The notes under the pieces are model-generated. The model had not been told where the DNA came from and did not search any database. It saw nothing but the letters and a program-made list of their open reading frames with translations. Positions 7,300-18,600 of a stretch of DNA of 64,000 nt are shown one piece after another; position 1 is the first letter of the stretch, and each line of letters opens with the position of its first letter. The DNA comes from DATAWZ01 sp036266975 (GTDB lineage Bacteria; Actinomycetota; Thermoleophilia; Solirubrobacterales; Solirubrobacteraceae): assembly GCA_036266975.1 (NCBI GenBank), contig DATAWZ010000106.1, positions 1-64,000 on the forward strand, in the 5' to 3' direction. Made by a program: the position numbers and the translations under genes.

Positions 7300-7770
7300 T
7301 CAGCCGTGGCCAGGGTGGCTGAGCATCACGATGATCGTGGCCAGCACGAGCGCGAGCATCAGCGCCACGCACACCGTCCAGCGCCGGAGCTGACGCTGGT
7401 ACTCCTCGCCCTCGAGCTGGCCCTGCTCGGCGAGCTCGATCAGGCGCTGCTCGGTCGGGCTGAGCAACGCGCCGTGCAGCGAGCCGATGGCGAGCATCGC
7501 CACCACACCCCAGGTGACGTAGAAGTGGCTCCAGGCGTTCAGGTGGATGGCCAGGATCGCCCCCAGCGCGAACACCACCCCGATCCCCGGAGCGAGCACG
7601 CGCGAGCTGAGCGTGTGGATCAGCCGCAGCAGCGCCGGCACGGCCTCGGGGTCGCGCCGCGTCACGAGCGGGATGAGCAGCGGGTAGGAGGCCAGGCCGC
7701 CGAAGGCGACGACGACCGCCGCGACGTGCACCCCGATCAGCGCTCGGGTGAAGGTGAGCGAGGCGAGCAA
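7300..7770 (-). CDS. Four-helix integral membrane protein of unknown function (DUF2269-like)
   Basis: 156 residues from TTG 7770, 8 nt after the mutase stop. Four hydrophobic segments are visible: ALIGVHVAAVVVAFGGLASYP, VLAPGIGVVFALGAILAI, FYVTWGVVAMLAIGSLHG and WTVCVALMLALVLATIIVML. A charged amphipathic stretch (LIELAEQGQLEGEEYQRQLRR) separates the last two. It resembles small DUF2269-type membrane proteins. The position behind the mutase suggests co-transcription but not a role in propionate metabolism. The start is uncertain because TTG is the only candidate near the hydrophobic onset. Confidence 0.6.
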   Translation of the reverse strand: MLASLTFTRALIGVHVAAVVVAFGGLASYPLLIPLVTRRDPEAVPALLRLIHTLSSRVLAPGIGVVFALGAILAIHLNAWSHFYVTWGVVAMLAIGSLHGALLSPTEQRLIELAEQGQLEGEEYQRQLRRWTVCVALMLALVLATIIVMLSHPGHG

Positions 7771-7778
7771 CAGGGGGC

Positions 7779-9428
<1,650 letters not shown>

Positions 9429-9439
9429 GGGCGGAAGGA

Positions 9440-9445
9440 TATCTT
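9440..9445 (+). promoter_or_regulatory. -10 box (TATCTT) for leaderless moaX
   Basis: TATCTT ends 6 nt before the GTG at 9452, placing the expected transcription start at the start codon. Confidence 0.45.
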
Positions 9446-9451
9446 CGCTCT

Positions 9452-10096
9452 GTGCACGTTCGCGTCCGGTTGTTCGCGATCTTGGCCGATCGCGCCGGCA
9501 CGCGCGAGCTCGAGCTCGAGCTCGCCGACGGCGCACGGGTGGCCGACGCGCTCGCCGCGATGGGACAGCTCGCCGGCGAGCTCACCCTGGTCATGGCGGT
9601 CAACCGCGACTACGCGGACCCCTCGACCCCGCTCGCGCCCGGCGATGAGCTGGCGCTGATCCCGCCCGTGTCCGGCGGGTCCCCCGACGGGCCCGTGCAC
9701 GCCCGCATCCGCGAGGAGGCGCTCGTGGTCGACGAGCTGATCGCGCGGGTGAGCGACCCACGCGCCGGCGCGGTGGTCACCTTCCTGGGCGTCACCCGCG
9801 AGGTCGAGCGGCTGCACTACGAGGCCTACGTCGAGATGGCCGAGCCGATGCTGGGCGAGATCGCGCGGCGCGCGCTCGCCGCGCACCGGCTGTGCCGGGT
9901 CGCGGTCGAGCACCGGGTTGGGGCGGTGGGGCTGAGCGAGCCCTCGGTCGCCGTCGCCGTGTCAGCCGCCCACCGCGAGGAGGCGTTCGCCGGCGCGCGG
10001 GCGATCATCGACGAGGTCAAGGCCACGACGCCGATCTGGAAGCAGGAGATCGAGGGTCAGACCGCGCGCTGGGTTCCCGGCACCACGCCTCGCTAA
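9452..10096 (+). CDS. moaX: Fused molybdopterin synthase MoaD-MoaE (MoaX type)
   Basis: 214 residues that join the two halves of molybdopterin synthase, which inserts the dithiolene sulfurs of molybdenum cofactor. Residues 1-76 are a ubiquitin-like MoaD (LFAILADRAG, ADALAAM, LAPGDELALIPPVSGG) with the thiocarboxylate Gly-Gly at 75-76 inside the chain. Residues about 80-214 are MoaE (FLGVTRE, YEAYVEMAE, AVEHRVGAV, KATTPIWKQE with the catalytic lysines). The Mycobacterium tuberculosis MoaX fusion is known to be cleaved after its Gly-Gly; the same is expected here. GTG 9452 is the first start that gives the MoaD strand. Confidence 0.88.
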   Translation: MHVRVRLFAILADRAGTRELELELADGARVADALAAMGQLAGELTLVMAVNRDYADPSTPLAPGDELALIPPVSGGSPDGPVHARIREEALVVDELIARVSDPRAGAVVTFLGVTREVERLHYEAYVEMAEPMLGEIARRALAAHRLCRVAVEHRVGAVGLSEPSVAVAVSAAHREEAFAGARAIIDEVKATTPIWKQEIEGQTARWVPGTTPR

Positions 10097-10099
10097 GGT
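10094..10099 (+). promoter_or_regulatory. -10 box (TAAGGT) before the intein-bearing epimerase
   Basis: TAAGGT ends 9 nt before ATG 10109 and shares its first three bases with the moaX stop codon TAA. It could give a leaderless or near-leaderless mRNA; read-through from moaX is equally possible. Confidence 0.35.
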
Positions 10100-10108
10100 T
10101 GGCCGCCG

Positions 10109-12529
10109 ATGGCGACGTGCGTGGTCACCGGCGGCGCGGGATTTCTGGGCTCGCATCTGTGCGACGAGTTGCTCGCGCGCGGCCACCGCGTGGTGTGCGT
10201 GGACAACCTGGAGACCGGCTCGCTGGCCAACATCGAGCACATCCGCGACCCCGAGCGCTTCACCCACCTGAACGTCGACATCATCGACCCCTACTTCGTC
10301 GATGAGCCGGTCGACTTCGTCTACCACCTCGCCTCGCCCGCATCGCCGATCGACTACCTGCGCCTGCCGCTGCACACGCTGAAGGTCGGCTCCTACGGCA
10401 CCCATCACACGCTCGGCGTGGCCAAGCACAAGCGCGCCCGCTTCCTGATCGCCTCCACCAGCGAGGTCTACGGCGACCCCAAGGAGCACCCCCAGCGCGA
10501 GAGCTACTGGGGCCACGTGAACCCGATCGGCCCGCGCGGTGTCTACGACGAGGCCAAGCGCTACGCCGAGGCGCTGACGATGGCCTATCACCGCCAGCAG
10601 GGTGTCGATACCTCGATCGTTCGGATCTTCAACTCGATCCTGGCCGACGAGCAGGTGCTCTACGACGACGGGCGCGAGCTGAGGCGAGAGCCAGTGCAGG
10701 CGCTGGCGGCACGGTTGGCGTCACACGCTGTGGCCGCAGGGCACGTGGCGAGCCGCCAGCCGCGGGGCCTGGCGCTTCTCGACGCCGGGTTCTCGCCGGC
10801 GACGGAGTACCCGCTCGAGGGCGTGACCGTCCCGGCGTTCGATCCCCTCGGCGGCACGCCGCACATCGGCCCGGCGGCGGCGGAGGCATTGATCGCCCAT
10901 CCGACCGAGCAGCGCTGCTACGAGATTCGCACCCGCTATGGGCGTTCGGTGAGGGTGACTGGCGACCATTCGATCTTCACCGAAGGCCCCGGCGGCCGTC
11001 CGATGCCGACGCCCGCCGACGAGCTTCAGGTAGGCGACCGCATCGCTGTCGCGCGGCGCATCTCGGTGCCCGAACGCGATCGGCCCGAAGTGAGCATGCT
11101 CGATGTGTGGCGCTTCGCCGAGGGGGACCCTTGGGAGCTGACTGTCGAGGCCGAGGGCCTCGGCGAACGTGCCTGGGCTCAGCGGTTTGACCTGTTCGGC
11201 CTGCTCGTCTCCGAGCGGCCGAACCAGGGCCCGAACTGGCGCAATGGCGCCTGGACCACGCTGATCCGCATGCGCCGCACCAACCGGCTGCCGCTTCCCG
11301 TTCTGCGCCGGGTTTGCGGCGAGCTGCCCGCCGGCGCCCTTGTCCGTCGGCGTGTCGCGCGCAGCGTCCCGCTCCCCGCGCGCATCGAGATCACCGAATC
11401 GCTGCTCTGGCTGCTCGGCCTGTGGGTTGCCGAGGGCTCCCGCCACGAAGGCCCGGGCGACGCGTTCCTGACGCTCAGCGGCGAGGTCGACCTGCTTGAG
11501 CGTGCAGCCGCCGTGTTCGAGCGCGAGCTTGGCCTGCACGTGGTCCGCGCCCCGGCCACCGCGGAACATGCCGCATCGATCTTCGTTCATTCCCAGCTGC
11601 TCATGCGGCTAATGGATCACCTGGGCTTCGAGGGCAACCGTGAGCGGATTCCCGGCTGGATCCTCGGGTTGCCGCTCAGCCGGCTGAAATGGTTCCTCGA
11701 GGGTTACCGAGAGGGAGACGGCGTCCATTCCGGCGCCAAGCTCGCCGCCCAGCGACCGCACTCGTTCTCGACGGTGAGCGACGAGCTCAAGGATGACCTG
11801 GTCGTGGCGCTGGCGCGCTTTGGGCTGGTGCCGTCTGTCGGACGCTACGCCAGCCGCATCCGGCAGAAGCCGGGCGAGCGCCTCTATCCGCGCTGGATGT
11901 TGACCATCGCCAACGTGAGCCCCTGGAGCCCGCTCGAGTGGGACCGGGGCACCGTGCAGCGATTGAACGCACGGACCACCGGTGACATCGTCTGGGCAGT
12001 GGTGCAGGCCATCGACGAGGTCGAGGCGACGCCGCTCGTCTACGACTTCTCGGTCCCGTGCGTCGAGAACTTCTGGGCCGGTACCGGAGTCTTGGCGCAC
12101 AACACCTACGGGCCTCGAATGAGGCCGCACGACGGCCGCGCGATCCCCACCTTCCTGCGCCAGGCCCTTACCGGCCGGCCCATCACCGTCTTCGGCGAAG
12201 GCTCCCAGACCCGCTCGTTCTGCTACGTGAGCGACCTGATCCGGGGGATCATCGCGCTCGCCGAGTCAGGACAGCACACGCCGGTGAACATCGGCAACCC
12301 CGACGAGTTCACCCTGCTCGAGCTGGCCCGGACCGTCATCGAGGTCACCGGCTCGGACTCGGAGATCGTCTACGAGGCCTTGCCGGTCGACGACCCCCAG
12401 CAGCGCCAGCCGGACATCGGCCTGGCCCGCGAGCTGCTCGGCTGGGAGCCCGAGGTCTCGCTGCGCGAGGGGCTGCAGCGCACGATCGACGCCGCCGGGC
12501 GCGAGTCGCTGCTCGGCACCGGTCGCTGA
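10109..12529 (+). CDS. UDP-glucuronate decarboxylase-like epimerase interrupted by an intein
   Basis: 806-residue precursor. Removing residues 176-665 leaves a 316-residue short-chain dehydrogenase of the UDP-glucuronate decarboxylase (UDP-xylose synthase) type: NAD motif VTGGAGFLGSH (6-16), STSEVYGDP, catalytic Tyr146-x3-Lys150 in YDEAKRYAE, and after the break TYGPRMRPHDGRAIPTFLRQ, VFGEGSQTRSFCYVSDL and NIGNPDEF. The two exteins join exactly inside the conserved RIFN/TYGP motif. The product would make UDP-xylose or a related sugar for the surface glycans encoded downstream. The whole frame is open, as expected for protein splicing. Confidence 0.92.
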   Translation: MATCVVTGGAGFLGSHLCDELLARGHRVVCVDNLETGSLANIEHIRDPERFTHLNVDIIDPYFVDEPVDFVYHLASPASPIDYLRLPLHTLKVGSYGTHHTLGVAKHKRARFLIASTSEVYGDPKEHPQRESYWGHVNPIGPRGVYDEAKRYAEALTMAYHRQQGVDTSIVRIFNSILADEQVLYDDGRELRREPVQALAARLASHAVAAGHVASRQPRGLALLDAGFSPATEYPLEGVTVPAFDPLGGTPHIGPAAAEALIAHPTEQRCYEIRTRYGRSVRVTGDHSIFTEGPGGRPMPTPADELQVGDRIAVARRISVPERDRPEVSMLDVWRFAEGDPWELTVEAEGLGERAWAQRFDLFGLLVSERPNQGPNWRNGAWTTLIRMRRTNRLPLPVLRRVCGELPAGALVRRRVARSVPLPARIEITESLLWLLGLWVAEGSRHEGPGDAFLTLSGEVDLLERAAAVFERELGLHVVRAPATAEHAASIFVHSQLLMRLMDHLGFEGNRERIPGWILGLPLSRLKWFLEGYREGDGVHSGAKLAAQRPHSFSTVSDELKDDLVVALARFGLVPSVGRYASRIRQKPGERLYPRWMLTIANVSPWSPLEWDRGTVQRLNARTTGDIVWAVVQAIDEVEATPLVYDFSVPCVENFWAGTGVLAHNTYGPRMRPHDGRAIPTFLRQALTGRPITVFGEGSQTRSFCYVSDLIRGIIALAESGQHTPVNIGNPDEFTLLELARTVIEVTGSDSEIVYEALPVDDPQQRQPDIGLARELLGWEPEVSLREGLQRTIDAAGRESLLGTGR
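10634..12103 (+). mobile_element. Intein with LAGLIDADG homing endonuclease domain
   Basis: 490 residues inserted between Asn175 and Thr666 of the epimerase precursor. Splicing blocks, in intein numbering: block A starts with Ser1 (SILADEQVLYDDG); block B VRVTGDHSIF with Thr109 and His112; block F VYDFSVPCVENFWAG (469-483); block G VLAHN ending in His489-Asn490; the +1 extein residue is Thr. Two dodecapeptide-like endonuclease motifs are present, LLGLWVAEGS (260-269) and FLEGYREGDG (354-363), each with an acidic residue in the catalytic position, so the endonuclease may be active. Codon choice looks less GC-extreme than in the exteins. Ser1 with Thr+1 is less usual than Cys1. Confidence 0.92.
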
Positions 12530-12626
12530 GCGCACGAGAGTAGGCCCTAGCGCCTATGGACGCGCCCGCCCGCGGGGCGTAGGTTGGGCCGGTAATCGCG
12601 GGTGGTCGCGCGGCAAAGGGGTCACG

Positions 12627-15600
12627 ATGGTGCTGGCGAAGGGGAAGTCACGCAGTCGCGGTGGGCTGGTCACGGCGCTCACCCTGCTGGCCCTGCTCGC
12701 GTTCGTCGCGAGCGCGGGCGCGACGTCGTTCACCGTCAACACCCCCAACGACACGACGGTCGGCACGGCCGGCTGCGGCTCCGGGCAGTCCTGCTCGCTG
12801 CGCGAGGCGGTGGCCGCCTCGAGCGCCGGTGACACGATCGAGGTCCCGGCGCTCCCCAGCAACGAGGTCTACACGTTGCAGTACGGCCCGCTGATGATCG
12901 CCCACCCCCTCTCGATCGAGGGCGACGGCGGCATCACGACGATCGTCCACTCGACGGACGGGCCGATCTTCCAGCTGTGCGCGGCCTATTCCTCCGGCGA
13001 CGTCTGCGGCACGACGCTCACCGGTCAGGTGACGATCTCCGGGCTCGGGCTCAGCGGCGGCAACTCGACGGCCTCCAACGGCGGGGGCCCCGGCGGGGCG
13101 GTCGAGAACTACGGCGCCGCGCTCACGCTCAGCCAGGACGAGATCCTGAACTCCGAGGCGTGCGCGGGCGGCGGCGTGGCCAACATCGAGGGCGGCACGC
13201 TGAACGTCGATCAGACCTTGATCGACAACGACACGACCGACTGCTCCCCCTACGAGGGCGGCGCGATCTTCAACGACGGCACGCTGAACGTGGTCAACAG
13301 CACGATCAGCGACAACTCCTCCTCCGAGGCGGGCGGCATCTACGTGCTCAAGGGCCAGGAGCAGGACACGATCGCCAACTCGACGATCGCGTTCAACGAC
13401 TCGGTCCCGACCGGCGGCGGCGGCGCGATCGGCGGCGGTGGCGGCCTGGACCTGCAGGGCGGGACCAACACCGTTCAGGACACGATCCTCGCCTACAACG
13501 AGAGTCAGTCCTCGAGCGACCCCAACCCCGAGCCGCTGAACTGCTCGGGCTTCAATGCCTCGCTGGGCGACAACGTCGAGACCGGGACCGACTGCGCCTT
13601 CACCGCGTCGGGCGATCAGCAGAACACCGACCCGATGCTCTCCTACCCGTCGTTCACCGGCCTGGGTCCCCCACCGCAGGACAACGGTGGCCCGACCGAC
13701 TCCTTCGAGCTGGACCCGAACAGCCCGGCGATCGACACCGGCGGCAACGCGTGTGCGGGCGCGACCGTCGACCAGCGGGGCGTGCAGCGCGGCGCCCCCT
13801 GTGACGTTGGCGCGGTCGAGTCACCCAAGCCGCCGCAGAACAGCGCGCCGCCCACGATCTACGGCAACGCCGCCGCGGGCCAGACGCTGACGTGCACCAA
13901 CGGGACCTGGCTCGACCCCGATATCACGCCGCTCTCCTACACCTACGCCTGGCAGGAGGGCGGTAACCAGATCGCCACCGGCTCGACCTACGCCGTGCAG
14001 AGCGCCGACCAGGGCCAGTCGCTGACCTGCTCGGTGACGGCCAGCAACGGGGCGGGCTCGCCGGTCACGGTCGGCAGCGCCCCGGTCACCGTCAGCTTCG
14101 CGGCGCCGACCAGCGTGACCTTCAGCATCTCGCCCGACCCCGACCCGATCCTCTCCCGCCAGTCGATCGCCTTCACGGTCACCAACCCGACGCCGGGCTA
14201 CACCTACCAGTGGGACTTCGGCAACACCGATGCATCGCCCGGATCGGCGAGCTCCCCATTCGTCGGGCAGACGGCCGGGGCCAACGTGCGGTTCGCCTAC
14301 CCCGACCCGCCGCTGACCGCCGGCGAGCAGCAGGCGGCCTCGCTGCTGGGGTGTGCCGCCGACCCGTCGATCTCCGGTTGTGAGCGCACCGCGGTGTACG
14401 TGGTGCGGGTGCAGGCGGTCGGCCCGACCGGCGCCGTCGCCGCGACCAGCGCGCCCCAGAACGTCGTCGTGGTTCCCGTCCAGCCGCCGGTGGCCTCGCT
14501 GAAGGTCCTGCGCAGTGGGTCGAGCACCGACGTCACCCAGCCGGTGACGGTCGTTCCCCAGGCCTCGGTCACCCAGATCGGCAACTCGCAGGACTCGGTG
14601 ACCAGCGAGGAGTTCTGGTTCAACGCCGGCGCGGCGCCGTGCTCGACGGTCGACGGCGTGCAGAAGTGCGCCTTCTCGAGCACCGCAACGCTCGGCCCGC
14701 CGAGCCTCGTCTGCGAGCCCGACGGTCGCTGCGGCACGCCGGTGAGCGGGATCTTCCAGGGGCATCCGTACTCCGGCCTGGACCCGATCCCCGGTCAGAC
14801 CGACCACGGCACCGGGACGCTCAACGAGTCGGGCCAGCCGGCCAGCAACTGCGCCGGCGGCCGCCGGACAGGGGTGCCGTGCGAGACGCCGACCGGCGGC
14901 TACGAGTCCTTCTCGATGAACTTCTGGAACCGGCAACTCGCCGACATCGGCTCGCCCGGCGGAATCCCGACTCTGCCCCAGGAGGAGTTCGACAACGGCA
15001 CCGGGACGATCCCGGCGCTCACGATCGGCTATCCGCCGCTCTCGACCATCACCCCGACCTTCCTGGAGCATGACGTCGACGGGCTCAACGGCGAGCAGGG
15101 GAGCCTGGGCGGCTGCTTCCCGGGCTACCCCTTCGACCTGACCACCGGGGGCAACGCGCTCGCCAACAGCCCCTTCGCCTATGCGGGCTGCGACGCGTAC
15201 GTCGGCGAAGGCTACGAGACCCAGAATCCCGAGCTCTACCCGCCGCACAGCCAGGCCACCGGCCTCGCGCTGCCGAACCCCGACCCGAGCGCGTCGACCG
15301 CGGTGCAATTCGGGCCAGGCGACCTGGCCGGCTACGGGCCGAACAGCGCCGAGCAGCTCGAGGACCAGTTCAACTTCCTCTACAACTACGCGACGGTCGT
15401 CGGCGTCGACACCGGGCTCGACAACCAGTACGGACCGGCGACCGGCGCGACCAAGGGCGCGAACGGCGCGACGGTTCCGCGCACGATCACGATGGTCGCT
15501 CTCAACGGCGAGGGGGTCGCGTCGGCCCCGGTGACCGAGAACGTGCCGCTCACCCCGCCGAGCAAGCCGAGCCTGCAGCTCTGCCTCACCCCGGCCGGCG

Positions 15601-18600
15601 ACACCGGCTGCGTGAAGCCGAAGGGCCCGCAGGACCCGCTGGTCGCCGGCAGCCAGGTGACCGTGAACGTGAGCGGCAGCACCGGCGGCACCGACTCGCT
15701 CGCGTACTACGCGATGCAGGTCGGCGAGCCCAACAACACCGAGGTCGGCGATCTGAAGCTGGGCGACGGCCAGACCGAACAGATCAGCGGCGGCGCCTGT
15801 GACCCACCGGGCGTCTCGGACCGCAGCGCCCACGACCGCTCGGTGAACAGCGGCGGGGTGACGCTGCCCTTCCCGATCCCGGTGTTCAGCGACCTGGAGG
15901 CGGGCGCCTTCCCCTACCACGACTGCAACGCGTACGCGCAGCGCACGGTCGACTCGGTCAACCCCGGCTCGGACGCCGTGATCCCGCCGCCGCCGTCCTC
16001 CGGGCCCAACAAGGTCGACCAGATCGTATCCTCGGACCGCAGCGCCCGCCTGCGCTCGGCCAACGGCCCCGCGCAGGGCGGCAACGTCCCGGTCGAGATC
16101 ACGCAGGCGAGCGGGTCGAGCTCGCAGCCCTCCCAGCCGTTGCAGTTCAAGTTCACCCAGCAAGGGGTGTACTCGGTCGCGGTCGCCGCCTACAACCAGG
16201 CCGGACTCGGCGCGATCACGCGCATCGACGGCATGGTCGTCGTCAAGCCCAGCGCGCAGAGCCTGTGCACGAGCGTGAACTCGCGGTCGGTGGTGCTCAG
16301 CGGCGACGCGCTCGGGTTCTCCGGCCGCTGCATGATCGTCGGCGACAACAACAAGCTCTTCGCGAGCACCGAGCCGATCGACATCGACGGCGTCCCGCTG
16401 ACGCCCCCCGCCGGCCGGACGATCGTGATCGACGAGACCCACGCCGGCGATGACAAGGTCTACGTGGCAAAGAAGTGCGCGATCAAGACGAGCGACCTGG
16501 GCAGCGTGAGCTCGATCCGCCAGCAGTGCCCCGAGCCCGCCACGGGCAAGGCGGGTACGGTCTACCTGGGCCTCGGCGGCGGGAAGAACGTCCCGGGCCT
16601 CGCCGACGTCAGCGACTTCGGCGCCAAGCGGGCGGCGGAGTACCTGACGATGAACGGCCACGCCGACCCGCAGCTGCCCCCGCTGCCCCAGCTCAATGGG
16701 AAGTTCAATCCCGGCGCGACGATCCCGTGCGCGGCGGGCGCCGAGCCGTGGACGCTCACCAAGAGCTCCGAGTTCCAGCAGTTCGCCGTCGTCGGCTCGC
16801 TGTGCGTGACCTTCACCGAGGGGGGAAAGCCGAAGTCGACGGGCGATTCGCGGATCTCGTTCGTGGACAAGCTGCCGGACGGCTTCGGCCAGGGCAAGGC
16901 GACGCCCACCTCGCCGATCCTGCTGCAGGGCATGGACAAGCCCGTCGTGAGCCTGCTCGACGAGAACGCCTACGCCAACGTCGCCCGTGACCAGCACCCC
17001 GAGCGGATCGTCGACGGCGGCCCGGTGCCCGCCCACGCCGCCCAGGACGACGGCAGCGGCGACGACAGCACGTGCGGCGGCGACGACGACGACGGCCTCG
17101 GCCTGCCGACGGGCACCAGCCTCGCCGGGCTGGGGCTGCCCCTCGATGCGCAGGTCTGCTACGACCCGAGCACCGGCATCTTCCACGGCACCTACTCGTT
17201 CTCGGTCCCGCCGCCGCTCGCGGTCAGCGTGACGATCCACTTGGAGATCGGCCACGGGCGGCTGTTGGGCGCCGGCGGCTCGCTCTACGCCGACCCCGGG
17301 ATCCCGGTCATCGCCGGGGTCGGCGACCTCAACGGCATCAGCTTCAACATCGACACCGACCCGACGGTGATCTCCGGCGGGATCCAGCTCTCGCTGCTCG
17401 ACCTGCTCTCGATCGACGGCAACCTGCTGCTCAAGCCCTCCAACGACGAGGTCGACATCAGCGGTGCGCTCGGCATCGAGGGCACCGGCGACAACTTCGC
17501 CAACTTCGCGCTGGACATCAGCAAGAAGGGACTCGAGCTTGCCGGTGGGATTCACGAGAGCTTCGGCCCGGCGAGCGTGAGCGTCAACCTCGGGGGCGGC
17601 GTGGACTACTCCCCATCCGGCTGGTACATCGCCGGCAGCGGCAACCTGTGCATCTTCATCTGCCTGAGCGCGCAGGGCGTCGCCGACCAGAACGCGGTCG
17701 CCGTCTGCGGCTCGATCGACCTGCTCGTCGGCACGCTCAGCGCGGGAGCCGCCGTCGTATGGTCGGGGCTCCCCACCGAGGGGACCGGGCTGCACCTGTT
17801 CACCGGCTGCAACCTGAACCCGTTCATCCCCGCCTTCGAGCAGGACCAGGTGCAGGGGATCTTCAACGGAAGTGCGGCGGGCGGTTCGGGCTCATCGAAC
17901 TCGCCGCCGGGCTCCTCGAGCGCGCGGGCCACCTACCCCCGACCGCCGGCGCAGCCGGTGCTCTCCGTCGGCCAGAGCGTGCCGGTCACCGATCCGGAGA
18001 ACCCCAACAAGCAGCTGGCGCCGGCGGGCACCTGCCTGCCGAGCTCGCCGGCGCTGCCGGCCGCCGGGACCCCGGCCGGGTGCACGCGAAACGTCGCCGC
18101 AGTCCAGGTCCAGTCGCTCTTTGACCCGCAGGCGCCGGGCCAGACGCCGCTGGTGACGCTCACCGGCCCGAACGGGCAGCAGGTCGTGACGCCCACGATC
18201 CCGGGCGAGTACGGGTTCTTCCCGCAGGCCGGCCTCGGCGCCCAGTCGGCCGGCACGGGCGGCGTGACCGACGAGGGCGAGGCGATGGTCGCGCAGGACC
18301 CGGTCCCGACGATCGCCACCGACCCGACGAGCACCGCCTGCCCGCAGAGCGCGCACCTGCTGCCGGCGAACTTCAGCGCCGGCTGCCAGCAGGTCACGAC
18401 GACGACGCTGTTCGTCGCCGACCCCGACGCCGGCCAGTGGAAGCTGACCGTCGATCCCGGGTCGCCGCCGGTCGTCGACGTCGAGACCGCCGACCAGCTG
18501 CCGCCGGTGAGCGCGCCGAGCCTGCTGCCCAGCGGCGCCGCGCAGCAGGTACATCTGGTGAAGCGCTCGCGCGGCTACGGCGTGAGGATCGGGGGCCGGC

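Noticed and set aside
10634..12103. The insertion in the epimerase as a group I/II intron or an ordinary extra domain
   Set aside because: The frame is open throughout and splicing blocks A, B, F and G are present at the exact borders, which fits a protein intein, not an RNA intron or a fused domain.
13821..17795. A 1324-codon open frame on the minus strand opposite the giant secreted protein
   Set aside because: Its translation is low-complexity Arg/Ala/Gly/Asp text with no motifs; it is the antisense shadow of a GC-rich gene whose plus-strand product has a signal peptide and clear domains.
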